A stretch of DNA of 7,934 nt from UBA1535 sp964371035. GTDB taxonomy: Bacteria; Bacillota; Clostridia; Tissierellales; Sedimentibacteraceae. Below the pieces are notes generated by a model. The model was not told the DNA's origin. It saw only the letters and a list, made by a program, of their open reading frames with translations, and did no database searches. The stretch is from positions 1-7,934 of the forward strand of contig CAYJLG010000071.1 in assembly GCA_964371035.1 (NCBI GenBank), given 5' to 3'. Below are positions 6,579 through 7,934 of the stretch, piece by piece. A program made the position numbers and the translations under genes. Within the stretch, counting starts at the first letter, position 1. The number at the start of each line of letters is the position of its first letter.

Positions 6579-7667
6579 TTATTCATCATTTGCGTCATCT
6601 TGTCCGTCGTTTACGTCATCTTGTCCATCATTAGCGTCGTCTTGAGCATCATTTGTGTCATCTTCTTTATCATTTACATCGTCTTGCACATCATTTGTAT
6701 CGTCTTGTTCGTCGTTTACGTCGTCTTGAGTGTCATTTGTGTCATCTTGTGCATCATTTGCGTCGTCTTGCCCATTGTTTGTGTCATCTAAATCGTCATC
6801 ATCATCTTTGATTATTATAGAATCAAAATCTGTTTCTACTATATCATCGTCATCTAAATCATCATCCGAGTCGTCATCGTCGTCATCGTCGTCTTGTTCA
6901 TCGGCTTCTCTCTCAATCTTTAACTGTTCTTCTTCATCGTCTTCTTTATTTTCATATGCAAATTCTAAAATTTCATCTATATCTATATCAGAATCATCCA
7001 TTATTCTCTTTTGAATATCATCGTTATCAGAAATATGTATAGCTGCAAAACCAGGCGTATTTCTTTCTACTATTCTCTCGTTTACAAATATTACTTCAGT
7101 TGATGTAGTATCTCTCAGTGCAGTTGAAACTTCTCCTGATCTCGTAGTCGATTTATCTAAATTATTAGAATTATGGTTTGTAGCAACATTTTGTACAACT
7201 CCTTCAAATACAGTCGATTTACTCTCGTTAGTAGAAATAACTTCTACCATTCCTATGGTACCTCTAATGCCTGTTACCATAGTAGAAGTGCGAATTGACA
7301 TTGTTTCAGTAGGTTTTAATGGCGCGCTCACATCATAAACTATTTTTCCAGTCTCTAATAAAATTTCTAGGTTGCCACCATTTTTCTTGATAGTACATGT
7401 AGTCAATCCATCTAATTTTATTGATTTAGTATCATCTAATCCTATGTATGCATAGCTAGCAGCATCTGTAGAAATCGTGTATCCATTTTGCAATCTCATA
7501 TTTTCTCTAGCCGTCAGTTCCTTACCTGATTGGTTCAAAACAGTTATCGTACCTACAATAGATTCTAGTCTCATTACCGATGTGGCAGTATTCTCTTGCG
7601 CATATGCTATTATACTTGTATTAAAAACAAGTAGCATAGATAAAAGAATAATAATAAATTTTTTCAT
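6579..7667 (-). CDS. Secreted FecR-domain protein with acidic, repeat-containing C-terminal tail
   Basis: A 362-residue exported protein. Residues 1-23 form a signal peptide (KK, hydrophobic core, likely cleavage after AYA). Residues 35-145 match the FecR domain: VGTITVLNQSGKEL, RENMRLQNGYTISTDAAS, YIGLDDTKSIKLDG, LLETGKIVYDV and the hallmark SIRTSTMVTGIRGT (124-137). In Gram-negatives FecR relays iron-citrate signals, but in Gram-positives this domain is found in extracellular proteins of unknown function, so no iron role is claimed. Residues 242-296 are almost wholly Asp/Glu, and residues 293-362 are ten seven-residue units of the type QDDxNDx, ending at the last codon. No LPXTG motif or membrane anchor is seen, so it is probably released or bound ionically. 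Acidic Asp/Asn-rich repeats could bind calcium (inference). GGAGGA (7672-7677) supports the start. It follows another acidic-tail gene by 56 bases, likely in one operon. Confidence 0.85.
   Translation of the reverse strand: MKKFIIILLSMLLVFNTSIIAYAQENTATSVMRLESIVGTITVLNQSGKELTARENMRLQNGYTISTDAASYAYIGLDDTKSIKLDGLTTCTIKKNGGNLEILLETGKIVYDVSAPLKPTETMSIRTSTMVTGIRGTIGMVEVISTNESKSTVFEGVVQNVATNHNSNNLDKSTTRSGEVSTALRDTTSTEVIFVNERIVERNTPGFAAIHISDNDDIQKRIMDDSDIDIDEILEFAYENKEDDEEEQLKIEREADEQDDDDDDDDSDDDLDDDDIVETDFDSIIIKDDDDDLDDTNNGQDDANDAQDDTNDTQDDVNDEQDDTNDVQDDVNDKEDDTNDAQDDANDGQDDVNDGQDDANDE
6582..6791 (-). repeat. Tandem 21-base repeats encoding QDDxNDx units
   Basis: Ten in-frame 21-base units encode the last 70 residues of the FecR-domain protein. 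On the plus strand each unit resembles GTCATCTTGxxCATCATTTG with third-position variation. The invariant protein positions are the two Asp after Q and the Asn-Asp pair, while positions 4 and 7 vary (A, T or V; A, G, E, T, V or K). Unit 1 has L instead of Q and NNG at its end; unit 7 begins with E. Confidence 0.9.
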
Positions 7668-7723
7668 TTGTTCCTCCAGTTAAATAACTTTTTAAAATTT
7701 GTTAATTAATATAATTTATAAAA

Positions 7724-7934
7724 TTAATCGTCAATGTTGTCCATATCGTCATCTTGTTCATCCACGTCATCTGCACTTTCTTCTTCGTCATCTTGAACGT
7801 CGACATCGTCGACGTCGTCAGTATCATTTTCTTGATTACCGACATCGTCGACGTCATCTCTTTGGTCATTTATATCGTTGTCTTGATCATCTGCATCATC
7901 TTCGCCATCGTTGTCTTGATCCTCCGCGTCATCT
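7724..7934 (-). CDS. Acidic C-terminal tail of a second protein, 5' end beyond the window
   Basis: The minus-strand frame is open from the right edge to the TAA at 7724-7726, giving 69 visible residues with more than half Asp or Glu. It contains recurring motifs such as DDQDND, QRDDVDDV and VQDDEEE and ends DDDMDNIDD. The composition and QDD-type motifs resemble the tail of the FecR-domain protein 56 bases downstream, but the repeat is much less regular. I infer a paralogue, perhaps also with a FecR domain, in the same operon; the N-terminal part that would prove this lies outside the window. There is no anchor at this C-terminus either. Confidence 0.8.
   Translation of the reverse strand, partial: DDAEDQDNDGEDDADDQDNDINDQRDDVDDVGNQENDTDDVDDVDVQDDEEESADDVDEQDDDMDNIDD

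Noticed and set aside
6600..6791. Plus-strand reading frame giving a very hydrophobic Val/Ile-rich 63-residue peptide
   Set aside because: It is the complement of the Asp-rich 21-base repeats: GAT/GAC codons read in antisense give Val/Ile/Ser codons. It has no ribosome binding site of its own.
6730..7014. Plus-strand Ser-rich 94-residue frame
   Set aside because: It is an antisense shadow of the acidic tail of the FecR-domain protein, and its composition is explained by that tail.

Overview
This is an AT-rich window from a low-GC Gram-positive-type bacterium. Clostridia is the likeliest class, judging by strong GGAGG-type ribosome binding sites, consensus sigma-A promoters, AT-biased codon use and the gene order rph-rdgB-yfcE, which matches rph-ysnA-ysnB of Bacillus subtilis. 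An oral or host-associated member of Peptostreptococcaceae or a relative would fit, but I cannot name the species from sequence alone.

Layout from left to right. Positions 1-1727 (minus) hold the 5' part of a large soluble protein ending in an HD-GYP-like phosphohydrolase domain that runs off the left edge; it has a textbook promoter. Positions 1836-1917 hold a small repeat with imperfect terminal inverted repeats. Positions 1921-2682 (minus) encode a TauE/SafE-family membrane permease. Positions 2683-2906 are a divergent promoter region. Positions 2907-4724 (plus) are a tightly packed housekeeping operon: RNase PH (tRNA 3'-end maturation), XTP/dITP diphosphatase (nucleotide pool cleaning) and a YfcE-type metallophosphoesterase.

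Positions 4724-5020 are a mosaic non-coding region. It contains a second, inverted copy of the repeat at 1836-1917, further repeat fragments, a long-range hairpin and an open stretch without a start codon that looks like a gene remnant. Positions 5125-6369 (plus) encode a monocistronic PLP-dependent aminotransferase with its own promoter and a strong intrinsic terminator, followed by a second, probably bidirectional, terminator. Positions 6579-7667 (minus) encode a secreted FecR-domain protein with an extremely acidic, repeat-built tail. Positions 7724-7934 are the acidic C-terminal tail of a second protein just upstream on the same strand, probably a paralogue in the same operon.

Most of the window is ordinary chromosome. 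The parts most worth attention are the dispersed repeat family with its mosaic at 4724-5020, the tandem pair of acidic-tail secreted proteins, and the divergent HD-GYP protein. I see no CRISPR array, tRNA, rRNA, intact mobile element or defence system.
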